Part shown: positions 23,055 through 31,829 of the stretch, piece by piece
How the letters are laid out: each line of letters starts with the position of its first letter
How positions within the stretch are numbered: the first letter of the stretch is position 1
Origin: Carnobacterium_A antarcticum
GTDB taxonomy: Bacteria > Bacillota > Bacilli > Lactobacillales > Carnobacteriaceae
Strand: one strand, 5' to 3'
DNA length: 36,842 bases
Assembly (NCBI RefSeq): GCF_042658365.1
Contig: NZ_JBHSQC010000001.1
Notes under the pieces: model-generated
Database searches by the model: none
Told to the model about the DNA's origin: nothing
The model's input: only the letters and a program-made list of their open reading frames with translations
Made by a program: the position numbers and the translations under genes

Positions 23055-23765
23055 GTGGAACACGAGTCCCCGATATTACATTTATTCGGTCTGAGTTTTA
23101 ATGTAACCAATTTAATTACTACTGTGTCAGCGTGTGCCATTGTTTTTCTTGTCGCTTTCATTTGTACAAGAAATATGAAGTTGAAACCTACAGGTAAGCA
23201 AAACTTTATTGAATGGGTTGTCGATTTTGTGCAAAATATTATTTCTAGTTCAATGTCGAAAGAACAAGGGGACAAATTCGGACTATTAGGCTTTACGTTA
23301 ATTATGTTTGTTTTTGTTTCAAATATGATGGGGCTGCCTCTAATATTGAATGTCAATGGACAACAAATGTGGAAGAGTCCAACGGCTGATCCGATCGTAA
23401 CGTTGTCGATGGCTTTTATGGTCATTCTTCTATCGAATTACTTTGGGGTACGGGAACAAGGTTTTAAGAATTACTTTATGAATAGTTTTATACGGCCCGT
23501 ACCATTCTTGTTGCCGATCAAACTATTCGAAGAATTTACAAATACACTGACTTTAGCTTTACGGTTATACGGAAACATTTACGCCGGTGAAATTCTGCTA
23601 GGGTTGATCGCCACTTTAGCTCAAAGCTATGGTGTCTTTACGTGGATTGTGGGAATTCCATTAGGTATGGTTTGGCAAGCCTTCTCGATTTTTATCGGAA
23701 GTATCCAAGCCTTTGTCTTCACGACTTTAACAATGGTATACATTTCTCATAAAGTAGAGCATTAA
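23055..23765 (+). CDS. atpB: ATP synthase F0 subunit a
   Basis: A 236-residue membrane subunit forming the proton half-channels next to the c-ring. The essential arginine is R170 in FTNTLTLALRLYGNIYAGE. About five to six hydrophobic helices are visible, and PFLLPIKLFEE precedes the arginine helix. The start is GTG 23055, with AGAGGTG about six bases upstream, giving VEHESPILHLFG, a normal N-terminus for the family. Reading back to 22998 would have no ribosome site. It is the first gene of atpBEFHAGDC. Confidence 0.96.
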   Translation: MEHESPILHLFGLSFNVTNLITTVSACAIVFLVAFICTRNMKLKPTGKQNFIEWVVDFVQNIISSSMSKEQGDKFGLLGFTLIMFVFVSNMMGLPLILNVNGQQMWKSPTADPIVTLSMAFMVILLSNYFGVREQGFKNYFMNSFIRPVPFLLPIKLFEEFTNTLTLALRLYGNIYAGEILLGLIATLAQSYGVFTWIVGIPLGMVWQAFSIFIGSIQAFVFTTLTMVYISHKVEH

Positions 23766-23847
23766 AGATAGAGTATCAATGAATTATCAAATATAAAAAA
23801 ATTAGACGGTCATAGAGAGAATACTTAAAAATTAGGAGGAAATTATT

Positions 23848-24060
23848 ATGGGTTTAATTGGAGCAGCAATCGCAATCGCAGGTGCAGCTATCGGAGCAGC
23901 ATTTGGTTCAAGTAAAGTTATCGCAAAAACAATCGAATCTATCGCACGTCAACCAGAAATGAAAAGTGAATTACAAACATTAATGTATATCGGTGTTGGG
24001 TTAGTTGAAGCGATTCCGATCATGGCTGTTGTTATTGCATTTATCCTTGTATTTAGTTAA
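23848..24060 (+). CDS. atpE: ATP synthase F0 subunit c
   Basis: A 70-residue two-helix proteolipid whose oligomer forms the rotor ring. Helix 1 is the glycine/alanine-rich GAAIAIAGAAIGAAFG, the polar loop is ARQPE (33-37), and the proton-binding carboxylate is E54 in helix 2 (GLVEAIPIM). TAGGAGGAAA is a strong ribosome site, in keeping with the high copy number needed for this subunit. An 82-base gap separates it from atpB, and a terminator-like hairpin follows it. Confidence 0.97.
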   Translation: MGLIGAAIAIAGAAIGAAFGSSKVIAKTIESIARQPEMKSELQTLMYIGVGLVEAIPIMAVVIAFILVFS

Positions 24061-24102
24061 TCAGGCGAAATGGATTACCGGCTGACATCAATAAAATGCG
24101 TT

Positions 24103-24136
24103 AAAGGCAGCGCTAACAAAAACCTCTGCCTTTTTT
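24103..24136 (+). terminator. Hairpin with U-run between atpE and atpF (possible attenuator)
   Basis: AAAGGCAG (24103-24110) pairs with CTGCCTTT (24126-24133) across a 15-base loop and runs into six T (24131-24136). It has the form of a leaky rho-independent terminator inside the operon. The 116-base atpE-atpF gap is the longest among the genes from atpE to atpC. Confidence 0.55.
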
Positions 24137-24176
24137 CGCGGATAACAAACCTGATATAGTAGAAGGAGTGAAGTAA

Positions 24177-24692
24177 ATGTTCAACCAGTTAGTTTTAGGA
24201 GCAACAACTGCCGGGGATACAATTGTTGTACTAGTATCGTTTTTACTCTTGATGATTTTATTAAAGAAATTTGCTTGGAAACCGCTGATGAGCATTATGG
24301 AAAAGCGGGAACAAACCATTGCAAGTAACATAGAAAATGCTGAAATTGCCAAAAACGAAGCTGAGCGCCTAGCTGCAGAACGCCAAGAAAAACTAGATAA
24401 AACGCGAGCTGAAGCAGCCACGGTCTTAAATAAAGCAAAAGCTAGTGCTGAAAGTACAGAAAAGGAACTGTTAGCAGCTGCTCAACAAGAAGTACTCCGT
24501 TTAAAAATGGATGCGAAAAAAGAAATTGAAAATGAACGACAAATGGCTTTAGCAAGTGTACGACACGATGTGAGTTCGCTTTCTATTCAAATTGCTGAAA
24601 AACTGATCAACAAAGAATTAACCAATGAAGGGCATGCCGAGTTAATAGATCAGTACATCGAAAGGCTGGCTGATACCAATGAGATTAAATAG
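24177..24692 (+). CDS. atpF: ATP synthase F0 subunit b
   Basis: A 171-residue peripheral-stalk subunit. One N-terminal membrane helix (about 13-32, TIVVLVSFLLLMILLKKFAW) is followed by a long charged coiled coil rich in Glu, Lys and Ala to the C-terminus. KPLMSIMEKREQTIASNIENAE is the conserved junction. AAGGAG precedes the ATG. Its end overlaps atpH by 14 bases. Confidence 0.95.
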   Translation: MFNQLVLGATTAGDTIVVLVSFLLLMILLKKFAWKPLMSIMEKREQTIASNIENAEIAKNEAERLAAERQEKLDKTRAEAATVLNKAKASAESTEKELLAAAQQEVLRLKMDAKKEIENERQMALASVRHDVSSLSIQIAEKLINKELTNEGHAELIDQYIERLADTNEIK

Positions 24693-25224
24693 AGATATGG
24701 ATGCAAGCCAGTTAGCTAAAGCCTTTTATCAGGATGCACTTGAAAAAGGAACGGAAGATGAGGCGTTCGATAACTTAATGGATATTCGTCAAATTTATGC
24801 AGGAAATAAAAATTTGACGAAGTTTTTCAATAACCGACAAATTGCACAAACAGATAAAGAACAGGTTTTAGAGGATCTAACGAAAACTTTTTCGTCGGAT
24901 ATGCAGAACTTTATCAAAACGATTTACAATTTTAGACGGATGTCTGATTTGTTAGCAATCGTAAATGCATACGAAACGTTATACGACCATGAAAATCGGA
25001 CAGCTATTGCAAATGTTACGACCACTGTTCCTTTAACAGAATCGCAAGAAAAACGCATCCAAGAAGTATTTATAAAAAAATTAGGTGCCAGAAAAGTTCT
25101 GATCAAAACAATCATTGATGAAGAAATATTAGGCGGCGTAATCATTGAAATCGAAAATAAAATTTTTGATGGCAGTATTCGTGCTAATTTAGAGAGTTTA
25201 AGGAAACAATTAGTTAAGGAATGA
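24679..25224 (+). CDS. atpH: ATP synthase F1 subunit delta
   Basis: A 181-residue subunit that joins the peripheral stalk to the top of F1. The N-terminal helical domain spans ~1-105 (QLAKAFYQDALEKG is the usual opening). The C-terminal domain carries ANVTTTVPLTESQEKRIQE and EEILGGVIIEIENKIFDGSIRANL-type sequence. The start at 24679 lies inside atpF, giving MRLNRDM, which fits the usual short polar lead; an ATG at 24697 is also possible. The overlap suggests coupled translation. Confidence 0.93.
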   Translation: MRLNRDMDASQLAKAFYQDALEKGTEDEAFDNLMDIRQIYAGNKNLTKFFNNRQIAQTDKEQVLEDLTKTFSSDMQNFIKTIYNFRRMSDLLAIVNAYETLYDHENRTAIANVTTTVPLTESQEKRIQEVFIKKLGARKVLIKTIIDEEILGGVIIEIENKIFDGSIRANLESLRKQLVKE

Positions 25225-25256
25225 ACGATAAGAAATAGCTGAAGAGGTGAAAATTT

Positions 25257-26804
25257 ATGGGGTTAAAAGCTGAAGAGATCAGTTCGCTCATTAAACAACA
25301 AATTGAAGGTTTTCGTAATGAGTTGGTTGTTGACGAAGTTGGAACGGTCAGTTATGTCGGAGATGGTATTGCTCGAGCTTACGGGTTAGAGAATGCGATG
25401 GCCGGAGAACTACTTGAATTTTCTAACGGCGTTTATGGAATGGCACAAAACTTGGAAACAAATGATGTCGGGATCATTATTCTCGGCCCATTTGAAGGAA
25501 TCGTTGAAGGCGATACGGTCAAGCGGACTGGACGCATTATGGAAGTTCCAGTAGGCGATGCAATGATTGGACGTGTAGTGAATTCATTAGGTCGGCCTAT
25601 AGATGGACTAGGTGAGATTCAAACAACGAAAATGCGTCCTGTTGAAGCTGCGGCTCCCGGTGTAATGGACAGACAATCTGTTTTTGAGCCTTTGCAAACA
25701 GGGATCAAAGGTATAGACGCATTAGTACCGATCGGACGCGGACAACGGGAACTGGTTATTGGAGACCGTAAAACTGGGAAAACAAGTTTAGCGATCGACA
25801 CGATCATCAACCAAAAAGGGCAAGATACGATTTGTATCTATGTAGCGATCGGCCAAAAAGAATCAACGGTTCGTTCACAAGTGGAAATTTTGAAGCGATT
25901 TGGCGCAATGGATTATTCTATCGTGTTGACTGCAAGTGCATCTCAGCCAGCGCCATTACTCTATTTAGCACCTTATTCAGGTTTAGCCATGGCAGAAGAA
26001 TTTATGTATAACGGCAAGCACGTGTTGATTGTTTTTGATGATTTAACCAAACAAGCTGCTGCTTACCGTGAACTGTCTCTTTTACTTCGTCGTCCGCCGG
26101 GCCGTGAAGCGTATCCCGGAGATGTTTTTTATTTGCATTCAAGGATGCTAGAGCGGGCTGCTAAATTAAATGACGCATTGGGTGGCGGTTCGATTACGGC
26201 TATACCATTTGTTGAAACACAAGCAGGAGATATTTCGGCTTACATTCCGACAAACGTTATTTCCATCACTGATGGACAAATCTTTTTAGAAAGCGATTTG
26301 TTCTATTCAGGCGTTCGTCCTGCATTGGCTGCCGGATTATCTGTCTCGCGGGTCGGAGGAGCTGCTCAAATAAAAGCGATGAAGAAAGTTTCGGGTACCT
26401 TGCGTTTAGACTTAGCAAGTTTCCGTGAATTAGAAGCTTTTACGCAATTTGGGTCAGATTTAGATGCTGCTACTCAAGCGAAACTAAACCGTGGGCACCG
26501 AACAGTCGAAATCTTAAAACAAGGGCTGCATGAGGTCATCAGCGTTGAAAATCAAGTGTTGATTTTTTATGCGTTAACTCACGGCTTCTTAGATACCATT
26601 TCGATTAGCGAGTTAGGAAGATTTGAAAAAGAATTTTATGAATATGTTGGAAACCAACACCAAGAAATAATAGATGAAATTGCTGAAACGAAAGATTTGC
26701 CAGATAGTGAAAAAATTGATGCTGTCATCAATGAATTTATCGACAACTTTTTCACAAGTGCCATCGATCCTGATAATGCAGAGTATATGCCAGGAACTAT
26801 GTAA
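25257..26804 (+). CDS. atpA: ATP synthase F1 subunit alpha
   Basis: A 515-residue nucleotide-binding, non-catalytic subunit. Walker A is GDRKTGKT (169-176). LLLRRPPGREAYPGDVFYLHS and the arginine-finger region SGVRPALAAGLSVSRVGGAAQ are present. The N-terminal helix QQIEGFRNELVVDEVGTV is typical for interaction with delta. AGAGGTGAAAA precedes the ATG. Length is slightly above the usual 502-510 because of a C-terminal tail. Confidence 0.98.
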   Translation: MGLKAEEISSLIKQQIEGFRNELVVDEVGTVSYVGDGIARAYGLENAMAGELLEFSNGVYGMAQNLETNDVGIIILGPFEGIVEGDTVKRTGRIMEVPVGDAMIGRVVNSLGRPIDGLGEIQTTKMRPVEAAAPGVMDRQSVFEPLQTGIKGIDALVPIGRGQRELVIGDRKTGKTSLAIDTIINQKGQDTICIYVAIGQKESTVRSQVEILKRFGAMDYSIVLTASASQPAPLLYLAPYSGLAMAEEFMYNGKHVLIVFDDLTKQAAAYRELSLLLRRPPGREAYPGDVFYLHSRMLERAAKLNDALGGGSITAIPFVETQAGDISAYIPTNVISITDGQIFLESDLFYSGVRPALAAGLSVSRVGGAAQIKAMKKVSGTLRLDLASFRELEAFTQFGSDLDAATQAKLNRGHRTVEILKQGLHEVISVENQVLIFYALTHGFLDTISISELGRFEKEFYEYVGNQHQEIIDEIAETKDLPDSEKIDAVINEFIDNFFTSAIDPDNAEYMPGTM

Positions 26805-26819
26805 AGGCGGTGAATAGGA

Positions 26820-27737
26820 ATGGCTGGTTCTTTAAATGATATTAGTAAAAAAATAGCTTCTACCAAAAAAACGAGTCAAATTACAAATGCTATGCAAATG
26901 GTCTCAGGAGCTAAGTTATCTAAAGCGGAACAAAAAGCAAAAGGGTTCCAAATTTACGCTAAAAAAGTTCGAGAAATCGTAACGAATTTAGCGCACACAC
27001 AGTTAACAATGATTGAAGACAGCGGCTTAATTGGCACAAATTCGCCTTCTAATATTGATTTTCATGATATGTTAGTAGAGCGGCCAGTTAAAAAAACCGG
27101 TTATATCGTGATCAGCTCCGACAAAGGATTAGCTGGCGGATACAACAGTTCTATTATTAAAGCTACCGTAGATATGATCCAAAAAGACCATAGCTCGCCA
27201 GATGAGTACATCTTTATGGCTGTTGGCAGTACAGCTGGAGATTTCTTTAAATCAAGAGGCATGAACGTTGCTTATGAATTAAATGACATCAGCGACCACC
27301 CAACGTTTGATGAAATCCGCGGCATTGCCCGGACAGCAACTGAAATGTATAAAAACGAAGTATTTGATGAGTTGTATGTTTGCTACAACCACCACATTAA
27401 CACCATAACGTTCCAATTTCGTGCCGATAAAATGTTACCTTTAAGTGATTTGGATCCTTCAGAGACAGTGGAATATGAAAGCGACTATTTATATGAACCT
27501 TCAAAAGAAGAAATCTTGGATATTTTATTGCCGCAATATGCAGAAAGTTTGATTTATGGTGCTATTTTAGATGCTAAGGCCGCAGAGCATGCTGCTCGTA
27601 TGACCGCCATGAAGGGCGCGACCGATAATGCTAAAGATATTATTGATGACTTGACGGTGAATTACAATAGAGCTCGTCAAGCCGCCATCACGGAAGAAAT
27701 TACGGAAATTATAGGTGGGGCTTCCGCATTAGAATAG
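26820..27737 (+). CDS. atpG: ATP synthase F1 subunit gamma
   Basis: A 305-residue central rotor shaft. The N-terminal coiled-coil helix contains SLNDISKKIASTKKTSQITNAM and the C-terminal helix AARMTAMKGATDNAKDIIDDL, both highly conserved. The Rossmann-like middle contains VISSDKGLAGGYN. It is rather longer than the ~286-residue norm, with extra sequence around residues 60-85. The ribosome site GGCGGTG is weaker than its neighbours'. Confidence 0.97.
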   Translation: MAGSLNDISKKIASTKKTSQITNAMQMVSGAKLSKAEQKAKGFQIYAKKVREIVTNLAHTQLTMIEDSGLIGTNSPSNIDFHDMLVERPVKKTGYIVISSDKGLAGGYNSSIIKATVDMIQKDHSSPDEYIFMAVGSTAGDFFKSRGMNVAYELNDISDHPTFDEIRGIARTATEMYKNEVFDELYVCYNHHINTITFQFRADKMLPLSDLDPSETVEYESDYLYEPSKEEILDILLPQYAESLIYGAILDAKAAEHAARMTAMKGATDNAKDIIDDLTVNYNRARQAAITEEITEIIGGASALE

Positions 27738-27761
27738 TTTAATGAATGGGAGGAAAAATGA

Positions 27762-29192
27762 ATGAGTAGTGGTCAAATTGTTCAAGTTATTGGACCGGTT
27801 GTTGATGTGGAATTCCCAGTAAATGGCGATATACCAGAAATCAATCATGCTCTTGTAGTAAAAAAAGTAACAACCGATGATGCTGAAAAAGATGCAAGAA
27901 AAGAAAATACGATTGTACTAGAAGTAGCGTTGCAATTAGGAAATGGTGTACTCAGAACCATTGCAATGGAATCAACAGATGGATTGCAGCGGGGAATGGA
28001 GGTTTCTGATACTGGAAGCCCGATCACAGTTCCTGTGGGAGAAGATACGTTAGGAAGAATGTTTAATGTTTTAGGCGAGACGATCGACTTAAAAGAACCG
28101 TTCGGTGATGACGTACGCCGTGATCCCATTCACCGTTTTGCTCCAGCTTTTGATGAATTAAGCAGCAATACATCAATTCTTGAAACAGGGATCAAAGTAA
28201 TCGATTTATTAGCACCTTATTTAAAAGGTGGTAAAATCGGATTATTTGGTGGTGCCGGAGTTGGTAAAACCGTTTTGATCCAAGAATTGATTCATAATAT
28301 TGCTGAAGAACATGGCGGAATATCTGTTTTTGCGGGTGTCGGAGAACGGACCCGTGAAGGAAATGACTTGTATTTCGAGATGCAAGAATCCGGTGTTATT
28401 AAACGAACAGCGATGGTCTTTGGTCAAATGAATGAACCGCCTGGTGCACGGATGCGTGTTGCCTTGACTGGTTTAACCATTGCTGAATACTTCCGTGACG
28501 ACGTTGGTCAAGATGTGCTGCTCTTTATTGACAACATTTTCCGATTTACTCAAGCAGGTTCAGAAGTTTCGGCTTTGCTTGGCCGGATGCCGTCAGCTGT
28601 TGGGTACCAACCAACGTTAGCGACTGAAATGGGTCAATTACAAGAACGTATTACTTCAACGAATAAAGGTTCGATCACATCGATCCAAGCGATCTATGTG
28701 CCAGCAGATGACTATACGGATCCAGCCCCTGCAACAGTTTTCGCCCATTTGGATGCAACAACCAACCTAGAGCGTAAACTTACAGAGCAAGGGATTTATC
28801 CGGCAGTCGATCCGTTAGCGTCTACTTCTAGCGCATTGGCGCCAGAAATCGTCGGTGAAGAACATTACCGTATCGCTAACGAAGTTCAACAACTTTTGCA
28901 ACGGTACCGTGAATTACAAGATATTATTGCTATTTTAGGGATGGATGAATTATCAGATAGCGAGAAAATCGTTGTTTCGAGAGCTCGTCGTATCCAATTT
29001 TTCTTATCGCAAAACTTCCATGTAGCTGAAGCATTTACAGGAATCCCGGGTTCGTATGTTCCGGTTTCTGAAACGGTTCGCGGCTTTAAAGGAATTTTAG
29101 AAGGCCGCTATGACGATTTGCCGGAAGATGCTTTCCGTAACGTTGGACGGATCGAAGAAGTTATTGCAAAAGCTGAAGCAGCAGGTTATTAA
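27762..29192 (+). CDS. atpD: ATP synthase F1 subunit beta
   Basis: A 476-residue catalytic subunit. Walker A is GGAGVGKT (163-170), and GVGERTREGNDLYFEM holds the catalytic glutamate. LLFIDNIFRFTQAGSEVSALLGRMPS and the DELSD-containing segment that contacts gamma (ILGMDELSDSEK) are present. Of two ATGs four bases apart, only 27762 is in frame. GGGAGG precedes it. Confidence 0.98.
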   Translation: MSSGQIVQVIGPVVDVEFPVNGDIPEINHALVVKKVTTDDAEKDARKENTIVLEVALQLGNGVLRTIAMESTDGLQRGMEVSDTGSPITVPVGEDTLGRMFNVLGETIDLKEPFGDDVRRDPIHRFAPAFDELSSNTSILETGIKVIDLLAPYLKGGKIGLFGGAGVGKTVLIQELIHNIAEEHGGISVFAGVGERTREGNDLYFEMQESGVIKRTAMVFGQMNEPPGARMRVALTGLTIAEYFRDDVGQDVLLFIDNIFRFTQAGSEVSALLGRMPSAVGYQPTLATEMGQLQERITSTNKGSITSIQAIYVPADDYTDPAPATVFAHLDATTNLERKLTEQGIYPAVDPLASTSSALAPEIVGEEHYRIANEVQQLLQRYRELQDIIAILGMDELSDSEKIVVSRARRIQFFLSQNFHVAEAFTGIPGSYVPVSETVRGFKGILEGRYDDLPEDAFRNVGRIEEVIAKAEAAGY

Positions 29193-29209
29193 TAAAGGAG
29201 GCAGTATAA

Positions 29210-29632
29210 ATGGCGGAATTACATGTACAAATCGTGACTCCAGCTGGTATTGTCTATGACCATCGTGCGAGTATGGTGATTGTAAAAGCCATTGATGGCC
29301 AATTAGGAATCATGCCTGAACATACACCTATTATTGTTCCTTTGACAATCAATGGTGTCCGAATCAAACGGGTAACGAATGATGCTGAAGACTTGATTGC
29401 TGTAAACGGCGGAATAATGGAAGTACGGAACAATGTCTGTTCCATTATTGCGGATAGTGCTGAAAGATCGAGAGATATTGATGTAGAGCGTGCTTTTGCA
29501 GCTAAACACCGCGCTGAAGAGTCGCTTCGTAAAGCTGAAGCTGTTCACAATAATAAACAGCAAAAACGAGCAGAGATTTCATTGCGTAAAGCAATCAATC
29601 GTATTTCTGTCTCTAAACACAATCGTTCTTAA
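29210..29632 (+). CDS. atpC: ATP synthase F1 subunit epsilon
   Basis: A 140-residue subunit of the central stalk that couples and can inhibit the enzyme. The N-terminal beta-sandwich (~1-85) starts LHVQIVTPAGIVYDHRASMV and contains DGQLGIMPEHTPII. The C-terminal helical hairpin (~90-135) is rich in Arg, Lys and Glu. It is the last gene of the operon, with an AAAGGAGG ribosome site, and is followed by a terminator. Confidence 0.96.
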   Translation: MAELHVQIVTPAGIVYDHRASMVIVKAIDGQLGIMPEHTPIIVPLTINGVRIKRVTNDAEDLIAVNGGIMEVRNNVCSIIADSAERSRDIDVERAFAAKHRAEESLRKAEAVHNNKQQKRAEISLRKAINRISVSKHNRS

Positions 29633-29638
29633 ACGAGT

Positions 29639-29684
29639 AAAGGAACTTCCAGTTGCTTAAAGGCAGCTGTGAGGTTCTTTTTTT
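29639..29684 (+). terminator. Terminator of the ATP synthase operon
   Basis: Arms 29639-29656 and 29663-29680 pair with two mismatches and some G-U, followed by a T run. A second hairpin without T run (TTTCTCAT/ATGAGAAA, 29690-29712) lies just after it. Confidence 0.82.
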
Positions 29685-29891
29685 CTTGTTTTCTCATGGA
29701 AGCTATGAGAAACGGCTTAAAACCTGCTGAGATAAAAAGAATAAAACTGTTTTTTTAAAAGGAAGTCCGCTACTATAGAAGAAGGTATTCTTTTATTTAA
29801 AAGGAATATTGGTTTGTTTTAGCTAGCAAATCCTAGAAATACCATTTCAAAAAAGTATGTGTTAAACTAAACATAAGAGGAGCAAGACAAA

Positions 29892-30122
29892 ATGAATTTT
29901 ATAGGAACCCAAGCAGTCATCAGTCTTTTTTCACATGTCTTCTTTATTTTATTAGCATTTTGGGGCTTAAAAGGGTTGTTGATTGAAAAATGGATCAAAA
30001 AAAATCATATTGCTCAAGCTCGAGTGCTCTATTTGTTTTTGTCCATTACTATCGGCTATACCGTAAGTTCATTTGTATTGGAATTTATTTTGCAATCGCG
30101 TAATTTAATTTTTTTATTTTAA
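29892..30122 (+). CDS. DUF1146 (YwzB-like) small membrane protein
   Basis: A 76-residue protein with two hydrophobic helices (about 8-27 and 45-70) separated by a basic loop (EKWIKKNHIAQAR). GLKGLLIEKW and IGYTVSSFVLEFI match the DUF1146/YwzB pattern. In Bacillus, ywzB also lies between atpC and murAA, so position supports the call. Function is unknown. GAGGAGC lies nine bases before the ATG. A TGTGTTAAACT sequence upstream (29862-29872) may be a weak extended -10. Confidence 0.85.
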   Translation: MNFIGTQAVISLFSHVFFILLAFWGLKGLLIEKWIKKNHIAQARVLYLFLSITIGYTVSSFVLEFILQSRNLIFLF

Positions 30123-30163
30123 TGGTTTTATTAACTGTTAAAGCAATAAAAAAATCTGAAAAA

Positions 30164-30193
30164 TTGAAACTGTGCCTACTTCTATGTTATAAT
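30164..30193 (+). promoter_or_regulatory. Promoter of murA
   Basis: TTGAAA (30164-30169), an 18-base spacer and extended -10 TGT-TATAAT (30188-30193). It lies 75 bases before the murA start. Confidence 0.8.
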
Positions 30194-30267
30194 GCTTTAG
30201 ATTGCTGTAAATTGTTAGAGCAACAGGGAATGGTAGTTGGCAACAGAAATTTCGGAGGGATATAATC

Positions 30268-31578
30268 ATGGAAAAAATGATTGTTCGTGGCGGTAAGCGT
30301 CTTGAAGGAACAGTAAAGGTCGAAGGCGCAAAAAATGCTGTTTTACCCATTTTAGCAGCATCCATCTTGGCAAGTGAAGGCCAAAGCAAGTTAAGCAATG
30401 TACCCACTTTGTCAGATGTTTTTACGATAAATGAAGTATTGCGTCATCTAAATGTAGCTGTTAATTTTAATGAAACCGATAAAGAAATCACTCTGGATGC
30501 TTCAGGAGAATTGAATTTTGAAGCTCCATTTGAATATGTTAGTAAAATGCGCGCATCGATAGTTGTGATGGGCCCGCTGTTAGCACGTTTAGGGCATGCA
30601 AAAGTTGCTCTACCAGGCGGCTGTGCCATTGGAACACGCCCGATTGATTTGCATTTAAAAGGATTTGAAGCGATGGGAGCCAAAGTACATATTGAAAATG
30701 GCTACATTGAAGCTTTTGCCGATAAGTTAAAAGGCGCTCACATTTATTTAGATTTTCCGAGTGTTGGTGCTACTCAAAATATTATGATGGCTGCTGCATT
30801 AGCAGAAGGCACTACAACCATCGAAAATGTTGCACGTGAGCCAGAAATCGTTGACTTAGCTAACTTCTTGAATCGTATGGGAGCAAAAGTCTTTGGTGCT
30901 GGAACAGAAAGCATTCGTATCGAAGGTGTAGAAACATTACACGGAACAGAACATAGCATTATTCCAGATCGTATCGAAGCAGGAACTTTCATGGTGGCTG
31001 CAGCGGTTACGAAAGGCGATGTCTTCATTGAAGACGCTGTTTCTGAACACAATAAGCCTTTGATTTCTAAATTAAGCGAAATGGGTGTGCGCTTTATTGA
31101 AGGGGCTAATGGTCTACGGGTCATTGGACCTGAACAGTTAAAAGCAACGGATGTAAAAACAATGCCGCATCCAGGCTTTCCAACAGATATGCAAGCGCAA
31201 ATGACGATTGCACAAGTATGTGCTGAGGGCATGAGTACTATGAAAGAAACGGTTTTTGAAAACCGCTACATGCATATGGAAGAGTTGCGTCGTATGAACG
31301 GTGAATTTACTGTCGAAAACCAAACGTTGGTTGTTTATGGACCAGCTAAATTGCAAGGAGCTGAAGTAGCCGCTACCGATTTAAGAGCAGCAGCTGCATT
31401 GATCATTGCAGGTATGGTGGCTGAAGGCTATACACGAGTCACTCATTTAGAATATTTAGATCGTGGCTATTATAAATTCCACAAAAAATTACAAGCTTTA
31501 GGTGCAGATATTGAACGTGTAAATGAAACGACTGAACATAGTTTGAAAACTGAAGAGTTGAATGCTTTATTTAATTAA
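30268..31578 (+). CDS. murA: UDP-N-acetylglucosamine 1-carboxyvinyltransferase
   Basis: A 436-residue enzyme adding enolpyruvate from PEP to UDP-GlcNAc, the first committed step of peptidoglycan synthesis. K22 and N23 (EGAKNAVLP) and the active-site C119 (PGGCAIGTRP, the residue alkylated by fosfomycin) are intact. FPTDMQAQMTIAQ and the C-terminal RGYYKFHKKLQALGADIERV are standard. Low-GC Gram-positives often have two MurA paralogues; this position next to the atp operon corresponds to the murAA/murA1 locus. GGAGGG precedes the ATG. It has its own promoter and terminator. Confidence 0.97.
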   Translation: MEKMIVRGGKRLEGTVKVEGAKNAVLPILAASILASEGQSKLSNVPTLSDVFTINEVLRHLNVAVNFNETDKEITLDASGELNFEAPFEYVSKMRASIVVMGPLLARLGHAKVALPGGCAIGTRPIDLHLKGFEAMGAKVHIENGYIEAFADKLKGAHIYLDFPSVGATQNIMMAAALAEGTTTIENVAREPEIVDLANFLNRMGAKVFGAGTESIRIEGVETLHGTEHSIIPDRIEAGTFMVAAAVTKGDVFIEDAVSEHNKPLISKLSEMGVRFIEGANGLRVIGPEQLKATDVKTMPHPGFPTDMQAQMTIAQVCAEGMSTMKETVFENRYMHMEELRRMNGEFTVENQTLVVYGPAKLQGAEVAATDLRAAAALIIAGMVAEGYTRVTHLEYLDRGYYKFHKKLQALGADIERVNETTEHSLKTEELNALFN

Positions 31579-31605
31579 ACGTCTTTTGTGAATTCAAATG
31601 AAACT

Positions 31606-31652
31606 AAACTGGAATCAAATCACTTTAATGGGATTTTATTCCAGTTTTTTTT
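31606..31652 (+). terminator. Terminator of murA
   Basis: AAACTGGAAT..AAATC (from 31606) pairs with GGATTT.ATTCCAGTTT (to 31648) with one mismatch, followed by a T run to 31652. Confidence 0.85.
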
Positions 31653-31732
31653 CTATGAATAAAATACTAAATAAGTTTTTTAAACGTTTTTCAAAAAAGT
31701 CAAGCAATGGTTTTAATTTTTTGAAATCACAG

Positions 31733-31761
31733 TTTCAGATTGTAAAGAGATATGTTATAAT
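31733..31761 (+). promoter_or_regulatory. Promoter of mbl
   Basis: Extended -10 TGT-TATAAT (31756-31761) with TTTCAG (31733-31738) 17 bases upstream. The -10 is excellent and the -35 moderate. It probably also serves the epuA-like gene. Confidence 0.7.
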
Positions 31762-31829
31762 TATGAATTAGATGGCTAATGTTTAAAATTAGCCCTAGTT
31801 GAACAAGAGTTTAGGAGGAGAACATAGCA

